This document shows, piece after piece, positions 1 to 10,479 of a DNA stretch of 40,119 nucleotides (positions within the stretch are counted from its first letter, which is position 1; the number at the start of each line of letters is the position of its first letter). Both the position numbers and the translations under genes were made by a program. Below the pieces are notes generated by a model. The model was not told the DNA's origin. It saw only the letters and a program-made list of their open reading frames with translations, and made no database searches. Source of the DNA: Euplotes aediculatus (taxonomy: Eukaryota > Ciliophora > Spirotrichea > Euplotida > Euplotidae); NCBI GenBank assembly GCA_030463445.1, contig JAQGFW010000227.1, positions 1 to 40,119 of the forward strand. Direction: 5' to 3'.

Positions 1-28
1 CCCCAAAACCCCAAAACCCCAAAACCCC
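1..28. repeat. Left telomere, C4A4 repeat
   Basis: Three and a half units of CCCCAAAA, exactly 28 nt, end at position 28. C4A4/G4T4 telomeres are found in Euplotes and the hypotrichs. A double-stranded tract of 28 nt is the Euplotes length, against about 20 nt in Oxytricha and Stylonychia. Its presence at the very first base shows that this is a true chromosome end and that the molecule is macronuclear. Confidence 0.97.
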
Positions 29-110
29 ATATAAGCCCATAAATATTGAGATTAATTATATTTAATAGTTAAGCTTTAATCCATATTTGTTTTTGCTGAA
101 CACAAATATC
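29..110 (+). other. Left subtelomere and 5' leader
   Basis: This is 82 nt of AT-rich sequence between the telomere and the first ATG at 111. It must hold the promoter and the 5' untranslated region of the first gene, because nothing lies upstream. Such short leaders are normal for Euplotes chromosomes. I see no convincing TATA box or other defined promoter element. Confidence 0.6.
44..50 (+). other. Left chromosome-breakage element, E-Cbs-like
   Basis: TTGAG occupies 46-50, starting on the 18th base inside the telomere junction. The Euplotes chromosome-breakage sequence (consensus around ATTGAA) sits 17 nt from the telomere addition point in retained DNA. The spacing matches exactly, but the last core base is G rather than A. 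The exact core and spacing at the other end support this reading. Confidence 0.7.
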
Positions 111-2394
111 ATGCAAAGAAGAAACTATGAAGATAGCGACTCCAATTCTCATCAGGTAGGTTCTTATTTTGCTTCGCTCTTCAATCTGATCATTTATTTG
201 TTGAAAGCTGCTATGAAACCATGATCTATCAAATTTTAATTCAATTACTTCTTAAAAGTAAAAAATTCGTGCTTTAGATTCCTTACTCAATATGGTATAT
301 TTACTCTTGCTTTATACGTGTTAGAATAGACTTTAACTAGATATTGCTTCTCCGTAGAAAAAATCTAGATCGACTATGAAATTAGTATTTACTAAAGATA
401 GGATTACTCAATCAATTTTTCCCGCTTTTAATATTTGGAATAGGACGGCCATTCAGATGAAGAATCAGCAAATGTAAAAGAAAAGTAAGCCAAATGTTTT
501 TTTTGCTCTCTCTGATCATACTTATAGAACGGTGCAAATAGACGATGCTAAGGTGAGCAATCCTCTTCATTTGTTAGGATATGAAGACCAGACAGGATTT
601 TGAAAAGAACGCGAGAAGAAGTTCAACTTCAAAAGAGAATATAGTTGTTAGAACATGTACCCCTTCAGGTAATAAATGTTGGAACCTAAACATGTACCAC
701 CAATGCATGTACCAAAAACTCCTTTCATAAAGTTTTTGCGGCTAAATTTTGTCAGCAAAATTAGTTATTTTAGTACAACTTAATTAATTACATGTTGGAA
801 CAATCATAGCGAAGGTATTACTTTGATATTTATTTAAGATAATAGTTTGATTAACAAAATTAGATGAGAAAATGTTATTTTGGTCTTAGATTTTATCAAT
901 CAAAATAAAGATATAAATTAAACTGTGACTAATGTATGATTTATATGATATGCTCTCTCATAAATTTTGATATATAAAGCATATTAACTTTATTTCATTT
1001 TAGATGATAGCAAAAAAGCTTCAGATCTTTCTAAAAATCAAGATATTATTCCACAAAGTAAGAAATTGACCCTCTTATTAATAAATTTTTGTGAGAGATT
1101 TAACAAACACAAAATAAAATTTAAAACTACTTTAATGATAATGAAAATCATATCTTATTTCTCTGTTACACCAAAATCTCTAACATCTATTCAAAACTAT
1201 AGACAACAAAAGAGATAAATGCAAAAATCCTTCTTGCAAAGGCATTAAGAAAGCTAAAGATAAAGAATCCAAGAGATCAAAAAGCAAAAAGTATTTAATA
1301 ATTACTTATATTTGCTGTCGAATTTAAAGGATGACAAAAAACTTTTTATTTTATTTGTATTGATTAACATATAAAGAAATAGAAGAGATAGAGAGAATAA
1401 AAGGAGCTCGAGTTGATCAAATAAAAGCTGAAGAGATAATGAAGGTAATGATCATCCCTCTTAAGATTTTATTCATTAGCTTACAAAATAATGAAATAAT
1501 TTTGATTTTGAATTTTATAGAAGAAAAGATTGGAAAAAATAAGAAGATAAAATATTCACAATCAAAGAAGAAAACTGAAAGAGAACATAGCAATAGGTCT
1601 AAAAAGAAAGTATATTTGTCAAACAGAAGTAGAGACGGTAATTTGGAGGTCTATTAGATTTATTTAAGTATGTTATATATCTTGGCATTAATCTTTAATT
1701 TAACTTTATTACCTTTGATATTAATGATTTCTTCTTTCATTTATATGATTATTAATGTATTTATACATAATTATTTTGCTTAATAATCTAATCATAATGA
1801 TTCTTTTAATTTTCTTTTCTGATAAAGTTCATTTTCTGAGATATTCATCATTGTTTTAGATTTAAATCTCAAATAATCCATTTTATTTCTTCAGATACTA
1901 ATAAAATAATCTAAATTAAACTTATAGACAAGAGTGATAATGATAGCAAGAAATTCAGTAGATCGAGCTCAAGTAGAAGCCATTCTAACAAAAGAAGAAT
2001 CAAAAGAGGTATGAAATAATGCATTATCTTTCTCTGCATTTTATTCAGTAAATAAAGACCTCCGTCTGAAAATCTGATGAATTCGGAATTAAAAATAAAT
2101 TAAAGCTTGCTTTCAAAAGTATCATATTCTGTTTATATCTTTAGATATTATGATTCATATTTAGCCTTAACAGTATCACTTTATTGAATTATTTTTGCAA
2201 GTTGAATCTTTAGTTGAACGGAATTTTATTAATATCTGCTGACTATATTCCTTCTGAAAATAATTTATTGGCCTTAATGATAAAATACCTCGAATAAAAT
2301 GCTAATTTCCTTTAGTTAAAAAACGAGGCAAGTACAGAAACAAGACAACAAAACAAAAGTCTGTCGATAAATCTGAATCTATTGACAGCAGGAG
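111..2394 (+). CDS. Large split gene, exons 1-10: Ser/Lys/Asp-rich N-terminus
   Basis: The exons read in phase are 111-155, 444-484, 528-552, 578-668, 1004-1057, 1203-1290, 1383-1444, 1521-1637, 1928-2008 and 2316-2394. All introns are GT...AG; some are tiny (553-577 is 25 nt) and others are about 300 nt. The ATG at 111 is the first in the chromosome and opens MQRRNYEDSDSNSHQ. The product is a low-complexity, charged segment of about 227 residues with SR-like stretches (SRSSSSRSHSNKRR in exon 9) and many Lys runs, so it is probably disordered and nuclear. UGA occurs twice in exon 7, in serine-rich context, and no UAA or UAG falls in frame. A functional family cannot be named from this part. 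Confidence 0.85.
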
Positions 2395-2421
2395 GTAGCT
2401 ATTTGTGCTTAAAATATTCAG

Positions 2422-3763
2422 TTTTGGAGGATCTTCCTCATCAAGAGACTTAAATTCATCAAAAGAATATCCCGAAGGGACTTCTAAAAGCATAAAGAGC
2501 AGAAATGATAGCTCTTCAGAAGAAATAATAGAAACAAAGAATAGCAAGAAAAGAAATAAAGCACACAAGAAAACAGAATGAGTATTCTGTCCAAAAGAGA
2601 ATGAAGGAGTCCCTTATTGCCAAAGAGAAATGATAATAAAGTACATTCAGGTATTGGTGCTTTAGAATTATGAGTAAATCCTAACTTCATTTAGTTCCAT
2701 TATCCTGATATCCAAAATATCGGTCAGTGGCTCAAGATTATTCCTCTAAGAAAGTACAAAGACTTTAAAGAAGAAAATGTAATGAATCAAAGTATTTAAT
2801 ATTAATAGAAAATCAAAAATAATGAGTGCGATTGAACAAATAAAAGTAAGATTACTGTTAACTCCAAAATTTATTTGTTTTATAGAAAAGTGTGATATTC
2901 ACTTCAACGCAGAAAAATATATTAATGAAGAGTACTTGGGCTGAGATAATGAGTAAGAATTCCATTCGATAACTTTTTAGAAATTGCATAGTGCTTGTTA
3001 CGGACATTAGAGAAATCAGTAAGAAACTTATTTTGGGTTTTATAGCATCAATATGATCTATAGATTGATCAAGAATGCAGAAAATAATCAATTATGCTAC
3101 TTTTCATTCTGATTCAGAGTATTTTGAGGAAATATCAGATTTATTTATTGAATTCTTGAAAGAAAAAGTTGAAGTTAAATATAACAACGAGAACAGATTA
3201 TTAAAGGAAATTCCAGCGATACTGACAAAGCAAGAAAAAACAATCCACCTTAAATTCATTTATGATAGGAAGATGAATTGTGATTCTCAGTTTTTGATGT
3301 AAGAATAAAAGAATTTATAATATTAGCATAAATAGACAAAGATTCTCAAAGAGATTAGTTTAAATCGCTCGATTTAAACTTTGACCTTGAATACTTTGCT
3401 AACTATTGATAATGATTTCAATTTTTAAGAATGCCTGTACAAATTGTCATTTTAATTAATACGATATTTATAGCAATCATCTTGATGTTTAAATTATTAT
3501 AGTCATGCTGAAACTATATGAATTTATTGTTTTATTAGTTAGTGTTTCATCCAATAAAAGTTTTGATTATTAAGGCGAGGATGAATTATCTTCTTAAATT
3601 TACATTTTCTTCTTTTATTTATGAAAATAAAAAGAATTTTTGAAATTTTAATATAACTTTTTGATTTAGAAATGCAATCAAAATGAACTACGAAGAATTT
3701 AAAAGCAAAGATAAAAGTTGTGTATTTAATTCAAGAATTTGCAGCAAAGATTCCGAATTAAAG
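2422..3763 (+). CDS. Large split gene, exons 11-16: start of folded region
   Basis: The exons 2422-2650, 2695-2778, 2809-2845, 2886-2952, 2981-3298 and 3670-3763 continue in phase from exon 10. With exons 1-10 they give 504 codons without a UAA or UAG. Intron sizes are 27, 44, 30, 40, 28 and 371 nt. Composition changes from Ser/Lys-rich to ordinary globular protein. Exon 11 ends with cysteines spaced C-x2-C-x9-C (TECVFCPKENEGVPYC). Exon 15 (106 codons) reads as amphipathic helices, for example EYFEEISDLFIEFLKEKVEV. UGA is used as Cys five times. I do not recognise the family; a helical-repeat scaffold is a guess from composition only. The continuation after 3763 is unresolved. Confidence 0.83.
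3357..3380. repeat. 24-nt perfect palindrome in a long intron
   Basis: AGTTTAAATCG, then CT, then CGATTTAAACT: the 11-nt arms are exact inverted copies around a 2-nt centre. It lies in the 371-nt intron between exons 15 and 16. It may be a chance AT-rich palindrome, a small hairpin or a protein-binding site. Confidence 0.75.
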
Positions 3764-6150
3764 GTACAATAAATTATTAGGCTATTATTAATTGAATCCA
3801 TCATTTTCGCTTTACAACTAATATAGATATTCTTATTAATTTTTGTTTAATTGTGATCTTGAAAGTTAATATTCTCACATTAAATATTGGACTTCTTTAT
3901 TGATAAAGGAAACTACAAAATATTAGAGAGCATCAAACTATATTTAAATCAGGTTAATTTTGAAAAGTTTTAATCTAATGGCTGCATGTTTTAAATTTTA
4001 ATAATAGAATTATTTTATTGATGAGGATATTAAATAAATCCTACTATAATTTTCTTAAAACAATTTCACATAACGTTAAAAACTGATTCTTAAATAAGCC
4101 AGTTTAGATCATTTCAGTTTTTCTTTGATTGCTGTTAACTCATTTACATAATATATGAAAGACAAAAGAAGAATGTATAATTACAACCCTAAAATTATAA
4201 TAGAACAGAATAATTACAATAATTTGAGTCTATTCTAACTAATTAGAAATTAATTTCTTAATATAGTTAATATTTTTGCCATTTGACTTTTAGATTATTT
4301 TTAAATCGTTGAACCTTTTTTTCAACTTCAGATTTCTTATTTATCTGAAAAAATTGACAAGATAGCGAAATTAAAAGATTTATTAACTTTATAAATAAAG
4401 ATTAAAAAGATTGAGCTGAAATGACTGTGAGTCTCTGGAACGCTTTTTAATTATTATTTTTAATATATTCAAAAAATAAAAGAGCATCATAATTTAAAAT
4501 TTTTTAATCTTTTCAATTATTTATTTAATCAATTTATAGTAAAAATTAAAGTTTTATTTCGCAGAACTATATTTATTTTTATTAAAACCGTGACTTTGAT
4601 GATTTAATTTTAAAGTTGTTACACTCTGTCCCATATATTTTGACTTTGTCCTATCATACTTTAGTTTTATCCCATACAATTTGAACGTGTCCCATATATT
4701 TTTACAATGCAAATAAATATATGGAGTTTTCAAGCCTACACTAGCATTTAATGATTAAAGTTATTAATTAATATGATTTTAGCAAACTAACAATTAAATA
4801 TTACTTTGTTACAAAAATCAACTAAAGGTAGTGAGGTGGTCCAATAAAAGTCATAGATTTGAAAGAATAGAAGCAAGACTATTAAGTACAAAGTACTACA
4901 CAAAATTTAGATAAAGTGTAACTTTTATTGATTAAATTCTAGCTATCTTAATTTAGTCATCACTCAATTTTTATATGAAGTGCGGGCCTGCTTTGATCCA
5001 CAAATTAAAATTTAATGAACAATAGGTTAAGCTTTCACAAAAATTTAACCCACAACTATGAGATTGATCTAATTTTGCCATAATAAAAGAAGAATTTTTT
5101 TGACAAAGAAAACTTTAAATAAGTGATTATAAATCTTATCTCAAAATTTCCTTAATGACAATTTGAAGCAAAAATGTATTAAAAATTACAATTCAAAGAG
5201 GGCCAAATAAAGAATTCATGCAAACTAACTCTAAAAAACTTAAATGAGTTTTATGAATGAAGAGAAGCAAGTGAAAGCTAAACATAGAAATATTTGTCTC
5301 CTAACTAAGACTTCATATTGACTATATTAATTCTTATTTCAAATTGAGTTCCAAAAATAATGAACAAAATACATAATTTAGCAAACATTTATATTTTAAA
5401 CTTCTTTGTTAAAATAGATATTATGAACATTTGATCATGCTACGTATCAATCCAAAAATTCCTAAGTGATAATTTTATAAATATAAATAAAAGCTAAGTA
5501 TTCGGAATTTTATCTGAATGAGAATTAGAATATTGTTAATAGTATTAATGGTGTACCAATCAAAATATATGATTATCTATATAAATGAGAAGTGCGCAAT
5601 GTTACGAAATACTTCTCTTATAATTGTTGCCACGACTATATATTCTTACAAAAAACAAGGGAAATTATTAATCAAGCAATAGTATAAGAATCCTTAACTG
5701 CAATATTTTAAAATCATAAAAATCAAATTTAGTTTGAGTTAACTCTATTTAATTTCTAGCTTTCGCATTAGAAACTAAGAATAATTTATAAGTAGTTTTA
5801 AATTTATTTGCCTAATTTGACTTCAAATTTCTATTAAGCATTAATTATTAATTGATAAATCTTTTAATCATCAGTTTTTTCAATTGGAAAATAGTTATCT
5901 CAGTATATTTTTTATTAAATTTAGTAATATGATAGAAGACTTAAAAAAGAAGATTAAGCAAGGTTTTAGAGAAATAATATATAGACAAAATAAAATATAA
6001 TAGTACCTATATGATTCAAGGACTATATTAAATAATATTTATGTCATTTTAATTTTTTTGAATTTTTATTAGGCTTTAATTTTAATCAAAAAAGCTAAAG
6101 ATTTTGATTTTAATATTATACTAAAAATACTTAAGCTAACCTCTTAATAG
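3764..6150. other. Long AT-rich non-coding stretch, probably intron
   Basis: This stretch follows the last well-phased exon of the left cluster. One small open piece at 3909-3952 reads as NYKILESIKLYLNQ and ends at a GT, but its phase does not match exon 16, so I leave it as a candidate. A short tandem repeat lies at 4628-4708. No other sustained coding signal was seen on either strand. The most likely identity is one long intron, or an intergenic spacer if the genes are separate. Confidence 0.5.
4628..4708 (+). repeat. Four-copy degenerate ~20-nt tandem repeat
   Basis: The units begin at 4628, 4648, 4669 and 4689. The first and fourth both start GTCCCATATATTTT; the second and third are diverged (GTCCTATCATACTTT, ATCCCATACAATTTG). 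The array stands out because runs of C are rare here. No function is evident. Confidence 0.7.
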
Positions 6151-6923
6151 AATTTAATTATCATTAAAATAAAAATTGTTGATGATTGCTTAATCAAATG
6201 GGATGAAATGATAGAACAACTTTTCCAAAGAAATTCAAGGTAAGATGATAATTATGCAAACTTTACTTAAGTTGCCTTATATAGATTTGTACATCCCATT
6301 TTTAATTGATGAAATCCAGCTTTTAAAGTATCTTTCAAACTACCTTCAAAGTCTGTGCTCTTGACAACTTTGGACCAAAAACAAAAAGGAAATGTCGATA
6401 ATGTAAAGCAAGGTTAGTTTGATTTCGTTTAAATTTGCAGAGATGATTAAAGTACTCAAACAAATATTCAGTGATTATTGCTCTCTCAAAGTTTCTTACA
6501 TGTTTCCACTCAATCTTATAAATGAATATAAAGCAGAAATATGTAAAGCAAATGGTCAAAGTAAATTTAAGATTTTTGCCTTTTATAATTATAGTCATCT
6601 AACTTATAGCTAATGAAATTATAACAGTTTATTCTGAAGAAGTCAGTACTTAGTAAGACTTTATCTTTCTTTTTTTGCATTCTTTAAACAAAAATAAATA
6701 TAGTTGAGATTTTTCATCAATTCAAGTTCCAAACTATAAGCTACCAAAGTGAATAAGAAGTGAATATGCAGTGATTGATTATGTTTTTTACTCCACATCA
6801 CCAGATAATAGTAAATATATTTATTTTAATTATGCAATCAATTCATTCATTTACTTCTTCACAGTATTATTAAATACCAAAATTCATAGATTTTCTTACT
6901 TAAATGTTTCTACAATCAGTCAA
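6151..6923 (+). CDS. Five phased exons, unrecognised helical protein segment
   Basis: The exons 6151-6239, 6285-6412, 6441-6554, 6610-6652 and 6704-6923 join in phase through GT...AG introns of 45, 28, 55 and 51 nt, giving 198 codons without UAA or UAG. Readable pieces include VDDCLIKWDEMIEQLFQ, NVDNVKQEMIKVLKQIFSDY and YAVIDYVFYSTSPDNSKYIY. UGA is used four times as Cys, including two in tandem in exon 2. Competing frames in the first two exons look protein-like too, but only this set satisfies splice phase throughout. The last ten bases of the final exon lie inside the left arm of the 374-nt hairpin, so the true end of that exon is uncertain. This probably belongs to the same transcription unit as the left cluster, with no recognised family. 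Confidence 0.75.
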
Positions 6924-7287
6924 GTTTATTGCAACCTAATCAACCCTATCGCGACAAGTCAGACAAATCGCTCTTAATTAATTTAAGAAAATATTGATCT
7001 AAATATTAAAATTGAAAACTTGCTAACCTTTGTTAAGCCGCAGCAGATTGAGATCATCTGAATTGCTCAGCGCGTCGACTGGAGTCGGAATTGCAGAACT
7101 GTCAAAGGACGGAAAAGAGACAAAGACGCTCGAAGCAATTCAAATGATCTCAAACTGCTGCGGATCAAAATGGTTCGCAAATTTTCAATTTCAATATTTA
7201 GATCAATATTTTCTTAAATTAAATAAGAGCGATTTGTCTGACTTGGTCGCGATATGGTTGATTAGGTCGCAATACACTGGATTGATT
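6914..7287. repeat. Large hairpin: 163-nt inverted arms around a 48-nt loop
   Basis: The left arm 6914-7076 and right arm 7125-7287 are inverted copies, identical over most of their length by eye, with scattered substitutions and two compensating one-base shifts. The positions pair symmetrically. The inner part of the arms and the loop are clearly richer in G and C than the surroundings; GCAGCAG and GAATTGCT are paired across the loop. A frame through the loop and right arm is open but is explained by the base composition. It may be a foldback or MITE-like element, an inverted duplication, or a structured or small-RNA-producing transcript. I found no target-site duplication by eye. Confidence 0.9.
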
Positions 7288-8479
7288 TAATGCCTAGTAA
7301 TAAATATATACTTAGCTTTTAAATAAAATGAGCAATAATCTGTAATTGTTAAATTAATTTGAAGTTAGTTTAGCATTTAAATTAATAAAAGTTTTCTATT
7401 TAATATTGAACTAATCTTATGATTGCTCTTTACACAACATCTTACTTTATATTTTTGATTTACAATAAAATGCTAAATTATATTTACTATATAAATATAT
7501 TTTAAATTTAATTTTGAGTTAAAATGTCTTTATTGTTATTTATTGTTTAATAAATATATACTTTAAAACATTTAGAAATTTCGTTAAATTATTTTTTATT
7601 TCAAATAAGCGTCTTTTTTAACCTAAAATTTTAGGAGCCAGTTTTGAAAAGAGATTGAAAAATAAAAGACCAAAGGTATTATCTTAAAACAATTATCTTC
7701 GATTATTTAGCTAATTAAAATTATAAAGGTTGTTACTATATATTAAGTAGTTGAAAGGTTAAATACAAGTTTATGTTCATTTAACTTCAGCATGTGATAA
7801 TCTGACAGAAAATAAATAGAAATTTGCTCATCACTTGTATCATCTCTTAGTTTCTATCTTGAATGTCTTTGAAGAGACCTGATGCTTTATTGATATTCAA
7901 CTTACACAATTAATTAATTTTATCAAAAAAACTTGGCCATTCTACATTATAATTTTCTATTTTAGTTTGATTTATAAATAATACAATGCCGATTTCTTGT
8001 TAAACTAGTTTCAGCACTTTATCAGATTATTAATAAATTCGTTGGTTATTTTAAATTAAATCTAAAAAATATAATATTGCAGCGAAATTGTTTTAAAATT
8101 AGTAAATATTAAGCTGCACATTATTTGTGCAGAATAGGTTTTATTCATAACTTTTCTGTATTCATTACTTCTAGCTATAAATAATTATGAGTTTTCTTCT
8201 CTTAGTGCTCTTCTAGCATATTCCTAATTTATACTTGAGTCTGAGTTAGCAAAATCAAAATTATTTAATCCTTCTTCGAAATCTTAATTCTAATAGACAT
8301 CGGTATTCGATTATTGAAATAAATAAAATCAATATTTAATATAATGTGAATTGCAGATAAATAACTAAAATAATAAGTTGAATTGTTCCGATTTTGTTAG
8401 TGAACGAGCAATTGTTTATATTTATATAATTTGTTTAATTTATTGGGACTTCCAATTACAAAAATCTTATCGTATTTAG
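7288..8479. other. AT-rich spacer with one candidate small exon
   Basis: Most of this stretch has no coding signal. The piece 7635-7675, between an AG and a GT, reads ASFEKRLKNKRPK in one frame and is lysine-rich like confirmed exons. It needs one leftover base from an unidentified upstream exon. I treat it as a possible exon only. The remainder is probably intron. Confidence 0.4.
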
Positions 8480-8612
8480 GGTGATAACTCAAATGAAAAG
8501 ATTTACTTAAGAAAATGGGAAATTAATCAAAAAATATTTGATGTTTCAAATACACTTGATCATAATTATGATGATGATAATTATTATTTTCTAGAATTTA
8601 TCCGTTCCAAAG
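8480..8612 (+). CDS. Single well-supported exon, acidic segment
   Basis: This is an exon of 44 codons plus one base, preceded by TTTAG and followed by GTAAG. It reads GDNSNEKIYLRKWEINQKIF and goes on through an acidic stretch (HNYDDDNYYFLEFIRSK). No UAA, UAG or UGA is in frame, and codon use resembles the other clusters. It is isolated: the flanking introns exceed 800 nt on the left and 4 kb on the right. It is probably an internal exon of the same long + strand gene, and its family is not recognised. Confidence 0.7.
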
Positions 8613-10479
8613 GTAAGATGCAATCAATGTATTTTGGCTAATATTTGTGCTATACAAACTTACTGGCTATTACTATTCTATCTAAAGACAGAACAATATA
8701 AATAGTTTTGACTTCTTATGAACTTGTAGGATGGATGAATTAAATATCAATAGTAAAAACGGATATTAAAGAATCTTATTTATACTAAACTGTTTTATTA
8801 TAACTAATACTTAATTGATAATAATTATATCCTTTTATTTAGAGAAATTTTACTTCATTCAATAATTAGCAAAAATGCTTATAGAGCTCTACTTTTTTAA
8901 TATTTGAAATATCTTAAAAATGAATAGAAAATATAAATTAAATATCTGTTATATGGAAATCAGAATATCTGTTTTGTTTAATGAAGAAAGCTTTTTATGG
9001 ATTGTAAATAATATAAATTTAGTTCTATTTGTTGTTTATTTTTTCCTGCTATCTATTTAAAATGATAGATTTAGTTTTGTTACAAATAAAATAGTAATTG
9101 TTAAGATAAATCAGTAAAATCACTACTACTTTCTTGTACTAGATGCTTTCCAATTATAAATTGAATCAAGAATTAAGCATTAAATTACTTACTTTAATGA
9201 TTCTTTTAAAAGAGAAAATCAAATATAAAATTCTTTAAAAGATTCCTGGCTATTACCTAATATCAGGAGCCTTGTTAAGGGAAAATTGTATTAAAATAAT
9301 ATATTTAAAAAATTGAGAAAAAAAATTAAATAAATTGTTTTATTAAGTAATCATCAAATAGGTTAGTTCAAACTAAATGTCCAAATTTGTTTAAAAAAAT
9401 CTGAATCAAATAAATTTTTTATAAAATATTTCAAGTTGAAAATAAGTTAAAATTGCAAAGAAAATTAGATTTTTGCTTTTCTTTATTATGAATTTATTGT
9501 AATATACTTGTGTAAATAAAAAAGTGATCCAATCCAATAACATTTCATTCGAAATTTTACATTCTTCATCATTCTATAATTTATTAAAAAATGACTATAA
9601 AGATAATAGTTAGACTGTTAAAAATAAATCTTCATTTGCTCCTGATGAAAATTCCTCCCTAAAAGAGATTTGCCATTAGAAAAGCTTTTGCTATATGAGA
9701 GATGCTATTATTAGAAGTATCTTTTATTTTGTACAGTAGTGTATCTAAATAAAGAAGTAATCAGGAAAAATCCCTCAGATAAAAACAAATATATTTAAAT
9801 TCGAAAAATTTATGTGAAAGAAACAATTAAATAGAATAGTATTCTCAAGATAACTAAATTATACTTTAAATATCTTCACTAAAATATAATTATAGAACCT
9901 CACTTTAAAATAGCAAGTACATACTTGTATAGAGATTTAGTTATTTTGAAAAATAAATTTTGATGAGGTTTTTAGAAGTTGTTTTTATATTCTTCATTAT
10001 TCTCTTTATTCAATTATCATTTATTTAGTTCCTAATTACTTTTAATATGATTAAAGTATATTTTATTCTCCTTAGATTTCTTTGAAATTTTCTAGTTTTC
10101 ACTTCATTTGCTTAATTTGTATAAACTATTTATGATTCTTTTTAATTAATCAAACTCGATCAGCTACTAATTCATTTTCTTATATCCATTAAATAAGTTT
10201 TCAACTTTCAATTTTATTACAAATACTGAAAATAAATGCATTTTTCTGATAGTTATGATTGATTCTGCAACTCGTAAAATCCAACTCTAGTTCTTCAAAA
10301 AAATCAATCTTTCTGACTTTCCACTTAATGATTATTAATTATTTTAGGTATTAATAAAGCGCATTCTTTAGTATTCCTCCTTGCTCTTTGGCTTATCTTC
10401 ATTTATTGCTTTTCATGAATAGTTTAATTCAAAATAGAATATTGTCTTGTATTTTATGATCCCACTTTTTAGTACAGAA
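8613..10479. other. Long AT-rich stretch, no coding signal seen
   Basis: I found no sustained frame or phased exon series here. From about 9950 the + strand becomes T-rich, which marks entry into the minus-strand LINE remnant; its 3' boundary may lie anywhere between about 9950 and 10480. Otherwise this looks like the interior of a large intron. Confidence 0.4.

Noticed and set aside
7030-7290. An 86-codon open frame across the hairpin, as a possible protein gene.
   Set aside because: It coincides with the loop and right arm of the inverted repeat, starts at a non-ATG codon, and is open because the core is GC-rich. There is no splice context or similarity to other exons.
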